From Afipia massiliensis (GTDB lineage: Bacteria > Pseudomonadota > Alphaproteobacteria > Rhizobiales > Xanthobacteraceae): 64,000 nucleotides of DNA. Location of the stretch: contig NZ_JACHIJ010000002.1 of NCBI RefSeq assembly GCF_014203115.1, positions 682,001-746,000 of the forward strand, written 5' to 3'. This document shows, one piece after another, positions 55,006 to 64,000 of this stretch. Both the position numbers and the translations under genes were made by a program. The notes under the pieces were generated by a model. That model searched no databases. It worked only from the letters and a program-made list of their open reading frames with translations, and was not told the origin of the DNA. The stretch's first letter is position 1; every line of letters begins with the position of its first letter.

Positions 55006-55680
55006 TCACCCTCTCCCACTGCTCGCCGGAATTTTCGGACACGCAGCACCCGCTGCAGCCCAGGCCTTGATCAAATCCCCGAACTCCTTCTGGCTTCCGG
55101 GCGCTGGCGTCCGGTTGGCGCCGGGCGACCAGGCCCAGCCGACCAGACTGTCCTCGGCCATATGCTTCACAAGCGCGGCCATGTCCTTGCCGTCGTTGCG
55201 CTTCGGGTCCTTGATCTGCTCGCAGATCTGACCGAGCGATCTGCCCTGCCACGCCATCTCCAGCGGTGCGAGGTGCCACTGGGGATGACCCGGCACACCG
55301 GCGGGATCGAAGTTCGTCTCACGGTGGCAGGTGTTGCAGGCGAGACCGCTCGCAGCCCCCATGCCGCCTTCCCCGCGCACCACCAACGGCTGATGCGGAG
55401 TCATCTTGTTGGTCTGCGTCGGACGCTCCGTCGCAGGATGGCAGTTCATGCAGCGCGGCGACATGATCACCTTGCCGGCTTCCTCGAACAGCGCGACGGC
55501 GCGCTCGTTCTTGCTCTTGATGTCGTCGAAGGCCGACACCGGCTTCAGTTTGACCGGATTGACCGGCGGCTCCATCGCGGCATCCGCCTCGCCGCGAAAT
55601 GCGGGTCCGGCGAAGGCCAGCAACGCTGCGGCAAAAGCGCCTGCGCCGAGCGCCATCCCGCCCTGTCTGAGCACCCTCAT
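55006..55680 (-). CDS. dihaem cytochrome c subunit associated with a molybdenum hydroxylase
   Basis: 224 residues: a signal anchor ([21 protein letters not shown], about 8-28), then haem-binding CMNCH (77-81) and CNTCH (115-119). The HP/HR after each motif and the [39 protein letters not shown] segment match cytochromes that accompany isoquinoline 1-oxidoreductase-type enzymes. It probably accepts electrons from the molybdenum enzyme and passes them to the respiratory chain. Its ATG overlaps the upstream large-subunit stop by ATGA. Confidence 0.85.
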   Translation of the reverse strand: MRVLRQGGMALGAGAFAAALLAFAGPAFRGEADAAMEPPVNPVKLKPVSAFDDIKSKNERAVALFEEAGKVIMSPRCMNCHPATERPTQTNKMTPHQPLVVRGEGGMGAASGLACNTCHRETNFDPAGVPGHPQWHLAPLEMAWQGRSLGQICEQIKDPKRNDGKDMAALVKHMAEDSLVGWAWSPGANRTPAPGSQKEFGDLIKAWAAAGAACPKIPASSGRG

Positions 55681-57869
55681 GCCGATGCTCCCGGCACGAT
55701 CGGCAATTGCCGCGGACGCACCTGACCGAGTTTGGCCATCGCATTGGCTACCGCAGGGCCGATCGGCGGCACACCCGGTTCACCGACACCGGTCGGGCTC
55801 TCGCTCGACTTGACGATGGTGACTTCAACCGCAGGCATCTCGTTGATGCGAAGCGACCGGTATGTGTCGAAATTGCCCGGCACCACGCGGCCATCCTCCA
55901 TCGGCACATCCGCATAGAGGATGTGACCGAGGCCGAACCCGATGCCGCCCTCCATCTGCGCGCGGATGATGTCCGGATTGACGGCGACGCCGCAATCCAC
56001 CGCACACCAGACCTTGTGGACCTTGGGGCCTTCGTCGCCCATCGATACCTCAACGATCTGCGCGACGAATGTCTTGAAGCTCTCGACCACCGCGACGCCG
56101 CGTGCGCGGCCAGGCTCGAGCTTTGCGTTCTTCCAGTCCGCCAGTTCCGCGACCGCGCGGAGCACGCCGGCATGGCGCGGCTTCTTGCTCATCAGTTCAA
56201 GACGCCCCTCGACCGGATCTTTTCCGGCCGCCTCCAGCAACTCATCGACGAAGGCTTCGACGGCATAGCCGGTGTGCGTGTGCCCAACCGAACGCCACCA
56301 CAGCACCGGCACGCCGACGTCGACCTGATGCAGGTCGCACTTGAAGTTGGCGACGTCGTAGGGGATTTCATTCGAGCCTTCGTAAGCAGTCGCGTCCAAT
56401 CCGTCTTTCATCGTCATCGCCTCGAACGGCGATCCCTTCATGATCGACTGCCCGACGATGGTGTCGCTCCATGCCTGGATCTTTCCATCGCGCACCACGC
56501 CGCGCATGCGGTGAATGCTGAACGGACGGTAGTATCCGCCGCGCATGTCGTCCTCGCGGGTCCATACCAGCTTGATCGGCTTGCCGGGACCGATGGCTTT
56601 CGCAACTTCCGCGAGTTCAGCGGCCACATGGACCGTCTGCTGCGCGCGTCGCCCGAAGCTGCCGCCGGCGAGAATGGTCTTGAGCTGGACCTTTTCCATC
56701 GGCAAACCGAGTATCCTCGCGATGGTCGCGTGATCCGGTGTCGGGAATTGGCTGCCGAAGCGCGACGATGCCGTATCGCCCTGCCAGTGGATGAACGCAT
56801 TCAGCGGCTCCATCGCCGCGTGGGCCAGATACGGAAAGACGTATTCGGACTCGATGATACGGCTGCCCGGCTTGGCGACTTCCGCGTCGAAGTCGCCTTC
56901 CGTCTTCACCGTCTTGCCCGGCGTCTTCGACAGGCCGCGAAACTCGGTCAGCAACTGCGCTGTGCCGCGCTTCTCGGCTTTGCTGTCATCCCAGGTGATT
57001 TTCAAAAGATCGCGCGCGGTCTTCGCCGGCCAGAAGCCTTTGGCATAGACTGCGACACCGGTTGGCACCTGCTTCACATCGACCACGCCGGCCACGGCCT
57101 TGGCCGCTGTCGCGTCGAATGACGCAACCGTACCGCCGAAGCGCGGCGGCCGCGCGATCACCACCGTCAGCATGTCAGGCTCGTTGATGTCGAGCGTGAA
57201 CACCGCGGTGCCGTTCGATTTCTCCGCGCTGTCGAGGCGTTTGACCGCGCCTTCCTTGCCGATCAACTTGAACTGCGACGGATCCTTCAACTTTGGATTG
57301 GCCGGCACCGGCAACTGGTTCGCCTTCTCGGCAAACGCGCCGAACCGGCCTTCCTTGCCTGATGGATGCTTGATCACGCCGTTCTCGACGGTGATCTCGG
57401 ACGCAGGCACATTCCACTGCTTAGCGGCGGCGGCCACCAGCATTTCACGCGCAGCTGCACCAACCTTGCGCATCTGTTCGTAGGAATTGGAGATGGCGCT
57501 CGATCCGCCTGTGCCCTGCACGCCGAACCCCAGATTCTTGTAGAGCACGGGATTGGACGGCGCGTGATCGGCGCGCATCTGCGACCAGTCGGCGTCGAGC
57601 TCTTCGGCGACCAGCGTCGCCATGCCGGTGAACGGTCCCTGTCCAAATTCGATGTGCTTGCAGAGCACCGTGACCGTGTTGTCCGGCTTGATGATGAGGA
57701 ACGTGTTCGGCACGATGTTGACCTGCGCCGCAGCGGGCGCACCTTGCGCGAACGCCTTGCCGCTCCTTGCGATGTAAACGCCGATCGCGAGTCCCGCTCC
57801 CGCCTTGAGAAGCGAGCGGCGCGAGAGAGCGGATGCGCGCGTGACTGTGTCTTTGATGTGTACGTTCAT
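55677..57869 (-). CDS. molybdopterin-binding large subunit of an isoquinoline 1-oxidoreductase-like hydroxylase
   Basis: 730 residues with a Tat signal: R17-R18 in [15 protein letters not shown], cleavage near AFAQ at 42. The body fits the xanthine oxidase/aldehyde oxidase molybdenum subunit family, IorB branch: [58 protein letters not shown], and the C-terminal [17 protein letters not shown] with the catalytic glutamate. It should be exported folded with its molybdenum cofactor and hydroxylate an N-heterocycle or oxidise an aldehyde; the substrate is unknown. Three bases after the 2Fe-2S subunit gene and overlapping the cytochrome gene. Confidence 0.88.
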   Translation of the reverse strand: MNVHIKDTVTRASALSRRSLLKAGAGLAIGVYIARSGKAFAQGAPAAAQVNIVPNTFLIIKPDNTVTVLCKHIEFGQGPFTGMATLVAEELDADWSQMRADHAPSNPVLYKNLGFGVQGTGGSSAISNSYEQMRKVGAAAREMLVAAAAKQWNVPASEITVENGVIKHPSGKEGRFGAFAEKANQLPVPANPKLKDPSQFKLIGKEGAVKRLDSAEKSNGTAVFTLDINEPDMLTVVIARPPRFGGTVASFDATAAKAVAGVVDVKQVPTGVAVYAKGFWPAKTARDLLKITWDDSKAEKRGTAQLLTEFRGLSKTPGKTVKTEGDFDAEVAKPGSRIIESEYVFPYLAHAAMEPLNAFIHWQGDTASSRFGSQFPTPDHATIARILGLPMEKVQLKTILAGGSFGRRAQQTVHVAAELAEVAKAIGPGKPIKLVWTREDDMRGGYYRPFSIHRMRGVVRDGKIQAWSDTIVGQSIMKGSPFEAMTMKDGLDATAYEGSNEIPYDVANFKCDLHQVDVGVPVLWWRSVGHTHTGYAVEAFVDELLEAAGKDPVEGRLELMSKKPRHAGVLRAVAELADWKNAKLEPGRARGVAVVESFKTFVAQIVEVSMGDEGPKVHKVWCAVDCGVAVNPDIIRAQMEGGIGFGLGHILYADVPMEDGRVVPGNFDTYRSLRINEMPAVEVTIVKSSESPTGVGEPGVPPIGPAVANAMAKLGQVRPRQLPIVPGASA

Positions 57870-57872
57870 GGC

Positions 57873-58337
57873 TCAGCCCTCCAGCGACTTGGCAGCGTCG
57901 TGGATCGCGGCGCGGATGCGGACATAGGTGGCGCAGCGGCAGATGTTGCCGGTCATCGCCAGATCGATGTCCTCGTCCGTCGGCTTCGGATTGAGCGAGA
58001 GCAGCGATGCCGCGCTCATGACCTGTCCGGACTGGCAATAGCCGCATTGCGGCACATCGAGTGCGACCCACGCCTTCTGCACGGCCTGAGCTTCGCGGCT
58101 CTTGATGCCTTCGATGGTGATGATTTCGCTAGCGCCGACCGCCGACACCGGCAGCGAACATGATCGCACCGGCTGGCCATCGACATGCACGGTGCACGCG
58201 CCACATTGCGCGACGCCGCAGCCATACTTGGTGCCCATCAGTCCCGCGCCGTCGCGGATCGCCCAGAGCAGAGGTGTTTGCGGATCGACATCCACACGAT
58301 GTTCGCCGCCGTTGATCTTGAGTACGAATGCCGCCAT
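57873..58337 (-). CDS. 2Fe-2S small subunit of an isoquinoline 1-oxidoreductase-like hydroxylase
   Basis: 154 residues. The plant-type cluster is bound by C40, C45, C48 and C60 (GCGVAQCGACTVHVDGQPVRSC) and the second cluster by C98, C101, C133 and C135 (CGYC...NICRC). This is the standard small subunit of molybdenum hydroxylases. With the large subunit and cytochrome it forms an operon of three genes, in the order small-large-cytochrome. Confidence 0.92.
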   Translation of the reverse strand: MAAFVLKINGGEHRVDVDPQTPLLWAIRDGAGLMGTKYGCGVAQCGACTVHVDGQPVRSCSLPVSAVGASEIITIEGIKSREAQAVQKAWVALDVPQCGYCQSGQVMSAASLLSLNPKPTDEDIDLAMTGNICRCATYVRIRAAIHDAAKSLEG

Positions 58338-58515
58338 CGCGGAATCTCCTTCGAAAATCGAAGGCGAAGCCTACATTCGACTCGTTCTAAACAGCAATCA
58401 AACTAATGTGCGCTGCGGCGAAGCGATATTTTTCGATACGCGAGGAACGAACCCTCGCAATGTGTGTTCTGGTTCCTTATGTCTGTCCCCATCCGCGTCC
58501 CCGATGATGACAGAT

Positions 58516-59475
58516 TTATTTCCCGGCCTCAGTCACCGAATAGCGCAGCGGTTTGCCTGAAAAGAAGGCATCGAGATTGGCCATGACGCAATCCTGCATG
58601 GCGATGTGAGCCTCGACGGTGTGGCCGCCGATGTGTGGTGTCAGTACCACGTTAGGTAATGTCGTCAGCGCATCCGGCGCGTGCGGTTCTTTCTCGTACA
58701 CATCGAGACCCGCACCCGCAATCACATTGCCTTCAAGCGCTGCGACCAGTGCCGCTTGATCAATCACCGAGCCGCGCGAAATGTTGACGATGGTTCCCAG
58801 CGGGCCAAGCTTCTTGAGAATGCCGGCATCGACCGCATGCTGTGTATCCGCGCCTGCGCGCACCGCCACCATCAGAATGTCGGCCCATTCCGCCAGCGTT
58901 GCGAGACTGGCGTGATATGCATACGGCACGTCGTGCTTGCTGCGGCTGTGGTAGGCAACTTCGGTTTCGAATGCCGCGCAACGCGCCGCGATCTTGCGGC
59001 CTATTTCGCCCATGCCGTAGATCCCGATCTTTCGCCCGGTCATGCCGTGGGGCGGACGCATCGATGGCGACGGTTTCGCGCCGGACCATCCGCCGCTGCG
59101 CACGTAGTCGTCCGCGGGCACCAATCGTCGTGTCGTCGCCAGCATCAGCGTCATCGCAAGATCGGCAACCGAAGCCGCGTTCGCCGCAGGACTGTTGCCG
59201 ACGGCAATCTTGCGCCGCGCGGTCTCCGCGAGATCGACGCCGTCATAACCCGTGCCGTAGCAAATGATCGCGCCCAGCGACGGCAGCATATCGAGCACCG
59301 CCGGAGGAATCGCCTGCCCGCCCGCCGTGATCATCGCGCGGATCGGCTTGAGTTGTTCGGCGCTGAAGGTCGCAGTCGGTGGCCTGCCCTTGCCGTCGAG
59401 TAACTCGTAGCGCTCGCCGATGCGCACCATCTGCGCTTTTGGAAACCGCGAATAGATCAGGACTTGATGGGGCAT
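58516..59475 (-). CDS. D-isomer-specific 2-hydroxyacid dehydrogenase
   Basis: 319 residues. NAD(P) motif GIYGMGEIGRKIAARC (about 145-165), then the catalytic residues: arginine in NISRGSVID, glutamate in GLDVYEKEP and histidine in VLTPHIGGHT. The family reduces 2-ketoacids or oxidises D-2-hydroxyacids; members close to this type act on glyoxylate, hydroxypyruvate or bulky keto acids. It lies between the rplA terminator and the molybdenum hydroxylase genes, transcribed in the same direction. Confidence 0.92.
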   Translation of the reverse strand: MPHQVLIYSRFPKAQMVRIGERYELLDGKGRPPTATFSAEQLKPIRAMITAGGQAIPPAVLDMLPSLGAIICYGTGYDGVDLAETARRKIAVGNSPAANAASVADLAMTLMLATTRRLVPADDYVRSGGWSGAKPSPSMRPPHGMTGRKIGIYGMGEIGRKIAARCAAFETEVAYHSRSKHDVPYAYHASLATLAEWADILMVAVRAGADTQHAVDAGILKKLGPLGTIVNISRGSVIDQAALVAALEGNVIAGAGLDVYEKEPHAPDALTTLPNVVLTPHIGGHTVEAHIAMQDCVMANLDAFFSGKPLRYSVTEAGK

Positions 59476-59499
59476 TGCTGAACTTCCACTGGAACATAA

Positions 59500-59537
59500 A
59501 GAAAAAGGCGGAGCAGGTGTTAGCCCTGCTCCGCCTT
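59500..59537 (-). terminator. intrinsic terminator after rplA
   Basis: A thirteen-base-pair stem, AAGGCGGAGCAGG (59505-59517) with CCTGCTCCGCCTT (59525-59537), loop of seven. On the minus strand it is followed by TTTCTTTAT. It separates the secE-nusG-rplKA unit from the accessory genes and rplJ. Confidence 0.9.
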
Positions 59538-59560
59538 CAAATCATTCAAGCCAATGCCGA

Positions 59561-60253
59561 TCAGGAGTTGAGGCTGCCCGGCTCGACCTTGACGCCCGGG
59601 CCCATCGTCGAGGAGACCGCAACGCGCTGAACGTAGGTGCCCTTCGACCCAGCAGGCTTCGCCTTCACAACCGCGTCGGCCAGCGCCTTGATGTTCTCAA
59701 CGAGCTTCTCTTCCGAGAACGAGACCTTGCCGATGCCAGCCTGCACGATGCCGGCCTTCTCGACACGAAACTCGACCGAGCCGCCCTTGGCGCCCTTGAC
59801 CGCGTTGGCGATGTCCATGGTGACGGTGCCGATCTTCGGGTTCGGCATCATGCCACGCGGGCCGAGCACCTTACCGAGACGACCGACCAGCGGCATCATG
59901 TCAGGAGTTGCGATACAACGATCGAAATCGATCGCGCCGCCCTGCACCTTCTCAACGAGATCTTCAGCGCCGACAACGTCAGCCCCCGCAGCCTTGGCTT
60001 CTTCCGCCTTGGCGCCGCGGGCGAACACGCCGACGCGCAACGTGCGGCCGGTGCCGTTCGGCAGCGTCACCACGCCGCGGACCATCTGGTCAGCGTGACG
60101 CGGATCGACGCCGAGGTTGATCGCAATCTCGATGGTTTCGTCGAACTTCGCCGAAGCGCGTTCCTTGATCATCTTGACCGCATCAGCGATCGGATAGAGC
60201 TTTTCGCGGTCGATACCCTCACGGGCTTTGACCAGTTTCTTGCCAACAGCCAT
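59561..60253 (-). CDS. rplA: 50S ribosomal protein L1
   Basis: 230 residues: [74 protein letters not shown], and [24 protein letters not shown], the L1 signature. It forms the L1 stalk at the E site and represses its own operon in many bacteria. 5 bases after rplK; followed by a strong terminator. Confidence 0.99.
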   Translation of the reverse strand: MAVGKKLVKAREGIDREKLYPIADAVKMIKERASAKFDETIEIAINLGVDPRHADQMVRGVVTLPNGTGRTLRVGVFARGAKAEEAKAAGADVVGAEDLVEKVQGGAIDFDRCIATPDMMPLVGRLGKVLGPRGMMPNPKIGTVTMDIANAVKGAKGGSVEFRVEKAGIVQAGIGKVSFSEEKLVENIKALADAVVKAKPAGSKGTYVQRVAVSSTMGPGVKVEPGSLNS

Positions 60254-60258
60254 GATCG

Positions 60259-60687
60259 TTACCCCGCTACCTGGAGACCCATCGAACGGGCAGAGCCCTC
60301 AACCATCTTCATGGCCGCTTCGACGGTGTCACAGTTGAGATCCTTCATCTTCTTTTCGGCGATCTCGCGCACTTGCGCTTGGGTCACCTTGCCTGCGGAG
60401 TCGCGGCCCGGCGCTTTCGAACCGGACTGGATCTTCGCCGCCTGCTTCAAGAAGTAGGACATCGGCGGGGTCTTCATTTCAAACGTGAACGACCGGTCCG
60501 CATAAATGGTGATGACCACCGGGATCGGGGTGTTCTTTTCTTCCTTCTGCGTCTGCGCGTTGAACGCCTTGCAGAATTCCATGATGTTGAGGCCGCGCTG
60601 ACCAAGCGCGGGACCGATCGGTGGCGACGGGTTCGCCGCACCGGCCGGCACCTGAAGCTTCAGGTATCCGGTCACTTTCTTAGCCAT
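60259..60687 (-). CDS. rplK: 50S ribosomal protein L11
   Basis: 142 residues: [46 protein letters not shown], with the proline-rich hinge where thiostrepton acts ([16 protein letters not shown]), wild type in appearance. It binds the GTPase centre of 23S rRNA with the L10 stalk. Between nusG and rplA. Confidence 0.99.
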   Translation of the reverse strand: MAKKVTGYLKLQVPAGAANPSPPIGPALGQRGLNIMEFCKAFNAQTQKEEKNTPIPVVITIYADRSFTFEMKTPPMSYFLKQAAKIQSGSKAPGRDSAGKVTQAQVREIAEKKMKDLNCDTVEAAMKMVEGSARSMGLQVAG

Positions 60688-60821
60688 ACTTCACTCCTTC
60701 AAACGACCCGGACCATTCCGGACCTTCTTAAGGACCGTGGTGCGGTTCGACAGGCGGCTGGCGACCGGCTGTCTCCTCCCACGGCATTCTCATCACCATC
60801 ACACCGTGACGGTGAAAACGA

Positions 60822-61352
60822 TCAGACCTTTTCGACCTGACCGAATTCCAGTTCGACCGGCGTCGCACGTCCGAAGATCGACACCGCGACCTTCACGCGC
60901 GAACGCGCCTCGTCGATTTCCTCGACCACACCGGAGAACGACGCGAACGGGCCATCGGCCACGCGCACGTTCTCGCCGATTTCGAACGACACCGACGCCT
61001 TCGGCCGCTCCACGCCTTCCTGCACCTGATGCAGGATGCGCATGGCTTCAGCTTCCGAGATCGGCATCGGCTTGTTTTCCGCGCCGAGGAAGCCCGTTAC
61101 CTTGGGCGTGTTCTTGATGAGATGGAACGCCTCGTCGGTGAGGTTCATCTTCACCAGCACGTAGCCCGGGAAGAACTTGCGCTCAGCGTCGATCTTGCGG
61201 CCGCGGCGCACTTCCGTGACCTTCTCGGTCGGCACCAGCACCTGCTCGAACAGATCTTCCAGTCCGCGCTGCTTGGCCTGCTCGCGAATGGATTCGGAGA
61301 CCTTCTTCTCGAAGTTCGAATAGGCGTGAACGATATACCAGCGCATGCTCAT
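60822..61352 (-). CDS. nusG: transcription termination/antitermination protein NusG
   Basis: 176 residues (a second ATG, two codons in, is also possible): MRWYIVHAYSNFEKKVSESIREQ, VTEVRRGRKIDAERKFFPGYVLVKMNLTDEAFHLIKNTPKVTGFLG, and the KOW domain GENVRVADGPFASFSGVVEEIDEARSRVKVAVSIFGRATPVELEFGQVEKV. Binds RNA polymerase and couples to S10 and Rho. Between secE and rplK. Confidence 0.99.
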   Translation of the reverse strand: MSMRWYIVHAYSNFEKKVSESIREQAKQRGLEDLFEQVLVPTEKVTEVRRGRKIDAERKFFPGYVLVKMNLTDEAFHLIKNTPKVTGFLGAENKPMPISEAEAMRILHQVQEGVERPKASVSFEIGENVRVADGPFASFSGVVEEIDEARSRVKVAVSIFGRATPVELEFGQVEKV

Positions 61353-61368
61353 TGTTTCGGTTCCGCGC

Positions 61369-61563
61369 TCAGGCCTGAATGCCGAGAATGAAAGTGATCA
61401 GGACGCGAATGATCTGGTCCGCGACGAAGAAGAAAATCGAGGACACCGCGACCATAATGAACACCATGATCGTGGTGATCATGGTCTCGCGGCGCGTCGG
61501 CCAGGTGACCTTGGCGGTCTCCGAGCGCACTTCCTGCAGGAATTTGAACGGGCTGAAAGCCAT
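61369..61563 (-). CDS. secE: protein translocase subunit SecE
   Basis: 64 residues with one transmembrane segment (TIMVFIMVAVSSIFFFVADQIIRVLITFILG) and the conserved cytoplasmic amphipathic helix FLQEVRSETAKVTWPTRRE. This is the minimal SecE form. It clamps SecY. Between tRNA-Trp and nusG in the usual order. Confidence 0.98.
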   Translation of the reverse strand: MAFSPFKFLQEVRSETAKVTWPTRRETMITTIMVFIMVAVSSIFFFVADQIIRVLITFILGIQA

Positions 61564-61815
61564 CGTCGGGTCCGCATCCGTAGTGCCGGGAACGTCGTTC
61601 CAGGCGTGATTGAATTATTTCAGGGATCCGGACAGCCCTCGCACGCCACAGTTTCTTGCGCCCAACCCTCTTTAGAAGGATGAGCCGCCAAGCGGGCTCG
61701 ATTGTCCGGGGATTTCAATGCCGCGCCGGAAATCCGTCAAAACGGGCCGACAGCAGGTGCCGTTATCTACTGTGGGACGGGCGTCAGGTCAAGGTACGGA
61801 TATTGTGCCAGAAAC

Positions 61816-61891
61816 TGGCAGGAGCGGCAGGGCTCGAACCTGCGACCCTCGGTTTTGGAGACCGATGCTCTACCAACTGAGCTACGCTCCT
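61816..61891 (-). tRNA. tRNA-Trp (anticodon CCA)
   Basis: 76 bases including an encoded 3' CCA. Acceptor stem AGGAGCG/CGCTCCT, D arm with AGTTGGTAGAG, anticodon loop CTCCAAA (anticodon CCA), and T arm GGTTCGAGCC. Discriminator G. The tRNA-Trp-secE-nusG arrangement is standard in this bacterial group. Confidence 0.97.
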
Positions 61892-62027
61892 ACAGAGTCG
61901 CCTCTATAGCGAACCATTTTCGCGCCGTCCACGCCCCCTCACAGCGATTTTCGCTTGGTCACGGAACCCGCCCTGCGGCGATTGCCGCCATCCGGCGCGC
62001 CGCGTACATTCAAGAAAAGCTCAACCG

Positions 62028-63740
62028 GTGGGGGAAACAAACGGTTTGCCGCTTCGCAATGCCATACGCCGCATGTCGCTCACCCACCGGCTGCTGGCGC
62101 TTACTCTCGTTGCGTCCCTGCCCGGTCTCGCGGCGGTCAGTTACGGTGCATTTGACCTGCGAAACGCCCGGTACGCGGAAGCCCGCGCCGACGCCCTGCG
62201 CAGTGCGCAGGTCGTTGCCTCCGAGGTGGGCCAGATTTTCGACGGCATCCAGGGCGCGCTTCGCACGGTGGCGGAGGCCGACGAGGTCCACCTGCTCAAC
62301 AGCACGGCATGCACCGATTACATCATGCGGGTCCGGCCCCATATCGAACCGCTGACCTCCATTCTGGTCGTCGGGCTGGACGGCAACATCCGCTGTTTCA
62401 GCGAGCCAAGCCTGGCAGCCCCCAATCTCGCGACCCGCGACTATTTTCGCACCGCCATAGGCCAGCAGAAATTCGCGATCGGGACGTTCATCGCCAGCCA
62501 GGTGTCCGACCGCAACGTCATTCCACTGGCGACACCCATCATTCGCGGCGGAAAGGTTACAGGCGCAATTGTCGCCGGCCTCAATGTTGATTGGCTGGGA
62601 AAGCAGTTGAAGCAGCGCGGAGTACAACGCGGCGGCACCATCCTGATCGCCGACCGCAACGGCATCGTGGTGTCACGCGAACCGGCCCCCGAAAAATATG
62701 TCGGCAAGAAGATCGACGACAGTCTCGGCAGAATCGGTGCAGCGGCGCCTGGAACCGAGGACATCATCGGTATCGACGGTGTGCCCCGCATCATCGGCTA
62801 CATCCCGGCATCGGTGACCCCGTTCGGGCTTTACGTCAGTAGCGGCATCGCGCGCAGCGAAGCATTCGAGCCGATTGACCGTGCCGTGCGCAACAGCATT
62901 GCGCTGTTTGCACTGGGAAGCGCGGTAGCGTTCCTGCTGGCCTGGCTTGTCGGCGAGGGCATCATCCGCAGGCCATTGATGCGCATGGTGGCGACGGCTG
63001 AAGCCTGGCGGCGCGGTCACGATGCCGTCCGCACCGGCATTGTGGGCCGAAGTGACGAAATCGGCGTGCTCGGGCAGACCTTCGACCGGCTGATGGACGA
63101 AAACGCCATGCGGGAGGAACAGCGCGCCACCGCCGAGGAACGCCGCGAGATTCTGGTTCATGAACTCGCCCACCGGGTCAAGAACACCCTCGCCACCGTG
63201 CAATCGATCGCGTCCTTGAGCTTTCGCCACAGCCAGGGGCCGGAAGCCCTGCGCCAGTTCCACGAACGCTTGCAGGCGCTGGTGCGCGGCCACGATCTCC
63301 TGACCCGGAAGAACTGGCAGCACGCGGATCTGTCTGAAATCGCGGAAGCCGCGATTGCCCCGCTACAGGAGGAACGAGGACATCGTTTCGTGATTTCGGG
63401 ACCGCCGGTGGACCTGCCGCCAACGACGGCCGTGCCGATGGCGATGATCCTGCACGAGCTTTGCACCAACGCAATGAAGTACGGCGCGCTGGCGAACGAC
63501 AGCGGCCGCGTCACCATCGGTTGGACGGCGCAGCCCGATGATGCAGGCACCGCCGTCAGCCTGATATGGAGTGAGAGCGGCGGCCCCTCGGTCGCGCCGC
63601 CCGACGAAGAAGGTTTCGGCACGCGGCTGATTTCGAATCTCAGCCGGCAACTCGGCGGCGATTGCACCTTCCGCTACCCGCCGTCGGGGCTCGTCTTTCA
63701 CCTGAGCATGATTGCGCCGGACACAGAGCCGAGAAACTAG
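62028..63740 (+). CDS. membrane-bound HWE-type sensor histidine kinase
   Basis: 570 residues from a GTG at 62028; an ATG at 62073 (MSLTHRLLALTLVASLPGLAAVSYGAF) would also give a good first membrane segment. A periplasmic sensor domain (about 45-275, dCache-like: RDYFRTAIGQQKFAIGTFIASQVSDRNVIPLATPI) lies between two transmembrane segments (about 20-40 and 285-310), then a HAMP-like linker. The kinase shows the HWE family signatures: H-box HELAHRVKNTLATVQSIASL, N-box LHELCTNAMKYGAL and the W-x-E in LIWSESGGP, replacing the usual G1/G2 spacing. Its response regulator is not in the window. Confidence 0.87.
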   Translation: MGETNGLPLRNAIRRMSLTHRLLALTLVASLPGLAAVSYGAFDLRNARYAEARADALRSAQVVASEVGQIFDGIQGALRTVAEADEVHLLNSTACTDYIMRVRPHIEPLTSILVVGLDGNIRCFSEPSLAAPNLATRDYFRTAIGQQKFAIGTFIASQVSDRNVIPLATPIIRGGKVTGAIVAGLNVDWLGKQLKQRGVQRGGTILIADRNGIVVSREPAPEKYVGKKIDDSLGRIGAAAPGTEDIIGIDGVPRIIGYIPASVTPFGLYVSSGIARSEAFEPIDRAVRNSIALFALGSAVAFLLAWLVGEGIIRRPLMRMVATAEAWRRGHDAVRTGIVGRSDEIGVLGQTFDRLMDENAMREEQRATAEERREILVHELAHRVKNTLATVQSIASLSFRHSQGPEALRQFHERLQALVRGHDLLTRKNWQHADLSEIAEAAIAPLQEERGHRFVISGPPVDLPPTTAVPMAMILHELCTNAMKYGALANDSGRVTIGWTAQPDDAGTAVSLIWSESGGPSVAPPDEEGFGTRLISNLSRQLGGDCTFRYPPSGLVFHLSMIAPDTEPRN

Positions 63741-63909
63741 CTTTTCGAAGCATGGTTGCGCCTTCACGGAATCGCCAAGTCTGCCTGGCGAACATCGCGT
63801 GCCCGGCGAAGCCGCCCTAACGACACTCCTTAACGCGATGTTGATTCAAATTTCCTAGGTTATTGCCAACAGATTTTCTGTCATTGGCTCAGGATTGTTT
63901 GGAGACACG

Positions 63910-64000
63910 ATGCGTAAGCTTTGGTCCGTTTCTGCCCGGATAATGGTCGCAATTTCACTGGTGGCGGCGGCCTCCTGTGCCGGCCTCGCCGCCTTCGGCC
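63910..64000 (+). CDS. 5' fragment of a membrane-anchored protein, perhaps a chemoreceptor (cut by window edge)
   Basis: ATG 63910 with GGAG eight bases upstream starts MRKLWSVSARIMVAISLVAAASCAGLAAFG, a short basic stretch followed by a hydrophobic segment. Methyl-accepting chemotaxis proteins often start like this, but only 30 residues are visible, so the assignment is a guess. Confidence 0.55.
   Translation, partial: MRKLWSVSARIMVAISLVAAASCAGLAAFG

Overview
The window reads as chromosomal DNA of a GC-rich alphaproteobacterium of the order Hyphomicrobiales, most likely the Bradyrhizobium/Afipia/Nitrobacter/Rhodopseudomonas group. This rests on the ribosomal and RNA polymerase protein sequences, an alphaproteobacterial-type porin, an ATP12-family F1-ATPase assembly protein, an HWE-type histidine kinase and the many GC-rich palindromic intergenic repeats. 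The genus assignment is inference from family resemblance only.

Layout. Positions 1-8.7 kb hold the tail of an AraC-type regulator, a stand-alone FlhB-like C-terminal domain with a FliK-like protein, an ATP12 chaperone, a small proline-rich secreted protein, and a tightly overlapping minus-strand operon htrA-rarA-nat-rluA-type. Positions 8.7-15.8 kb are accessory: an HxlR regulator diverging from a zinc-independent alcohol dehydrogenase/quinone reductase homologue across a complex palindromic repeat, an abundant-type porin, a MarR regulator, an alpha/beta hydrolase without the nucleophilic serine, a short-chain dehydrogenase and an ankyrin-repeat protein.

Positions 15.8-34.7 kb are one minus-strand super-operon in the order rpsL-rpsG-fusA-tuf-(S10 genes)-(spc genes)-secY-adk-rpsM-rpsK-rpoA-rplQ, that is str + S10 + spc + alpha. 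Its adenylate kinase carries a roughly 107-residue Lys/Ala-rich histone-H1-like tail. Positions 44.1-53.9 kb carry rplJ-rplL-rpoB-rpoC, and 59.5-61.9 kb carry tRNA-Trp-secE-nusG-rplK-rplA, all on the minus strand.

The universal secE-to-rplQ gene order is interrupted twice. Between rplA and rplJ sit a 2-hydroxyacid dehydrogenase, a molybdenum hydroxylase (2Fe-2S subunit, molybdopterin subunit, dihaem cytochrome c) and a small lipoprotein. Between rpoC and rpsL sit a LuxR regulator, a flavin oxidase-methyltransferase fusion, an ABC exporter with poly-aspartate at both ends, a FAD-dependent oxidoreductase and a GNAT-type acyltransferase.

The window ends with a plus-strand HWE sensor kinase and the first codons of a membrane-anchored protein, possibly a chemoreceptor. 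The most striking non-coding signal is a 165-base double-palindrome element present twice (8786-8952 and 40029-40192) in which base changes in one arm are matched in the other, so both hairpins have been preserved as structures.
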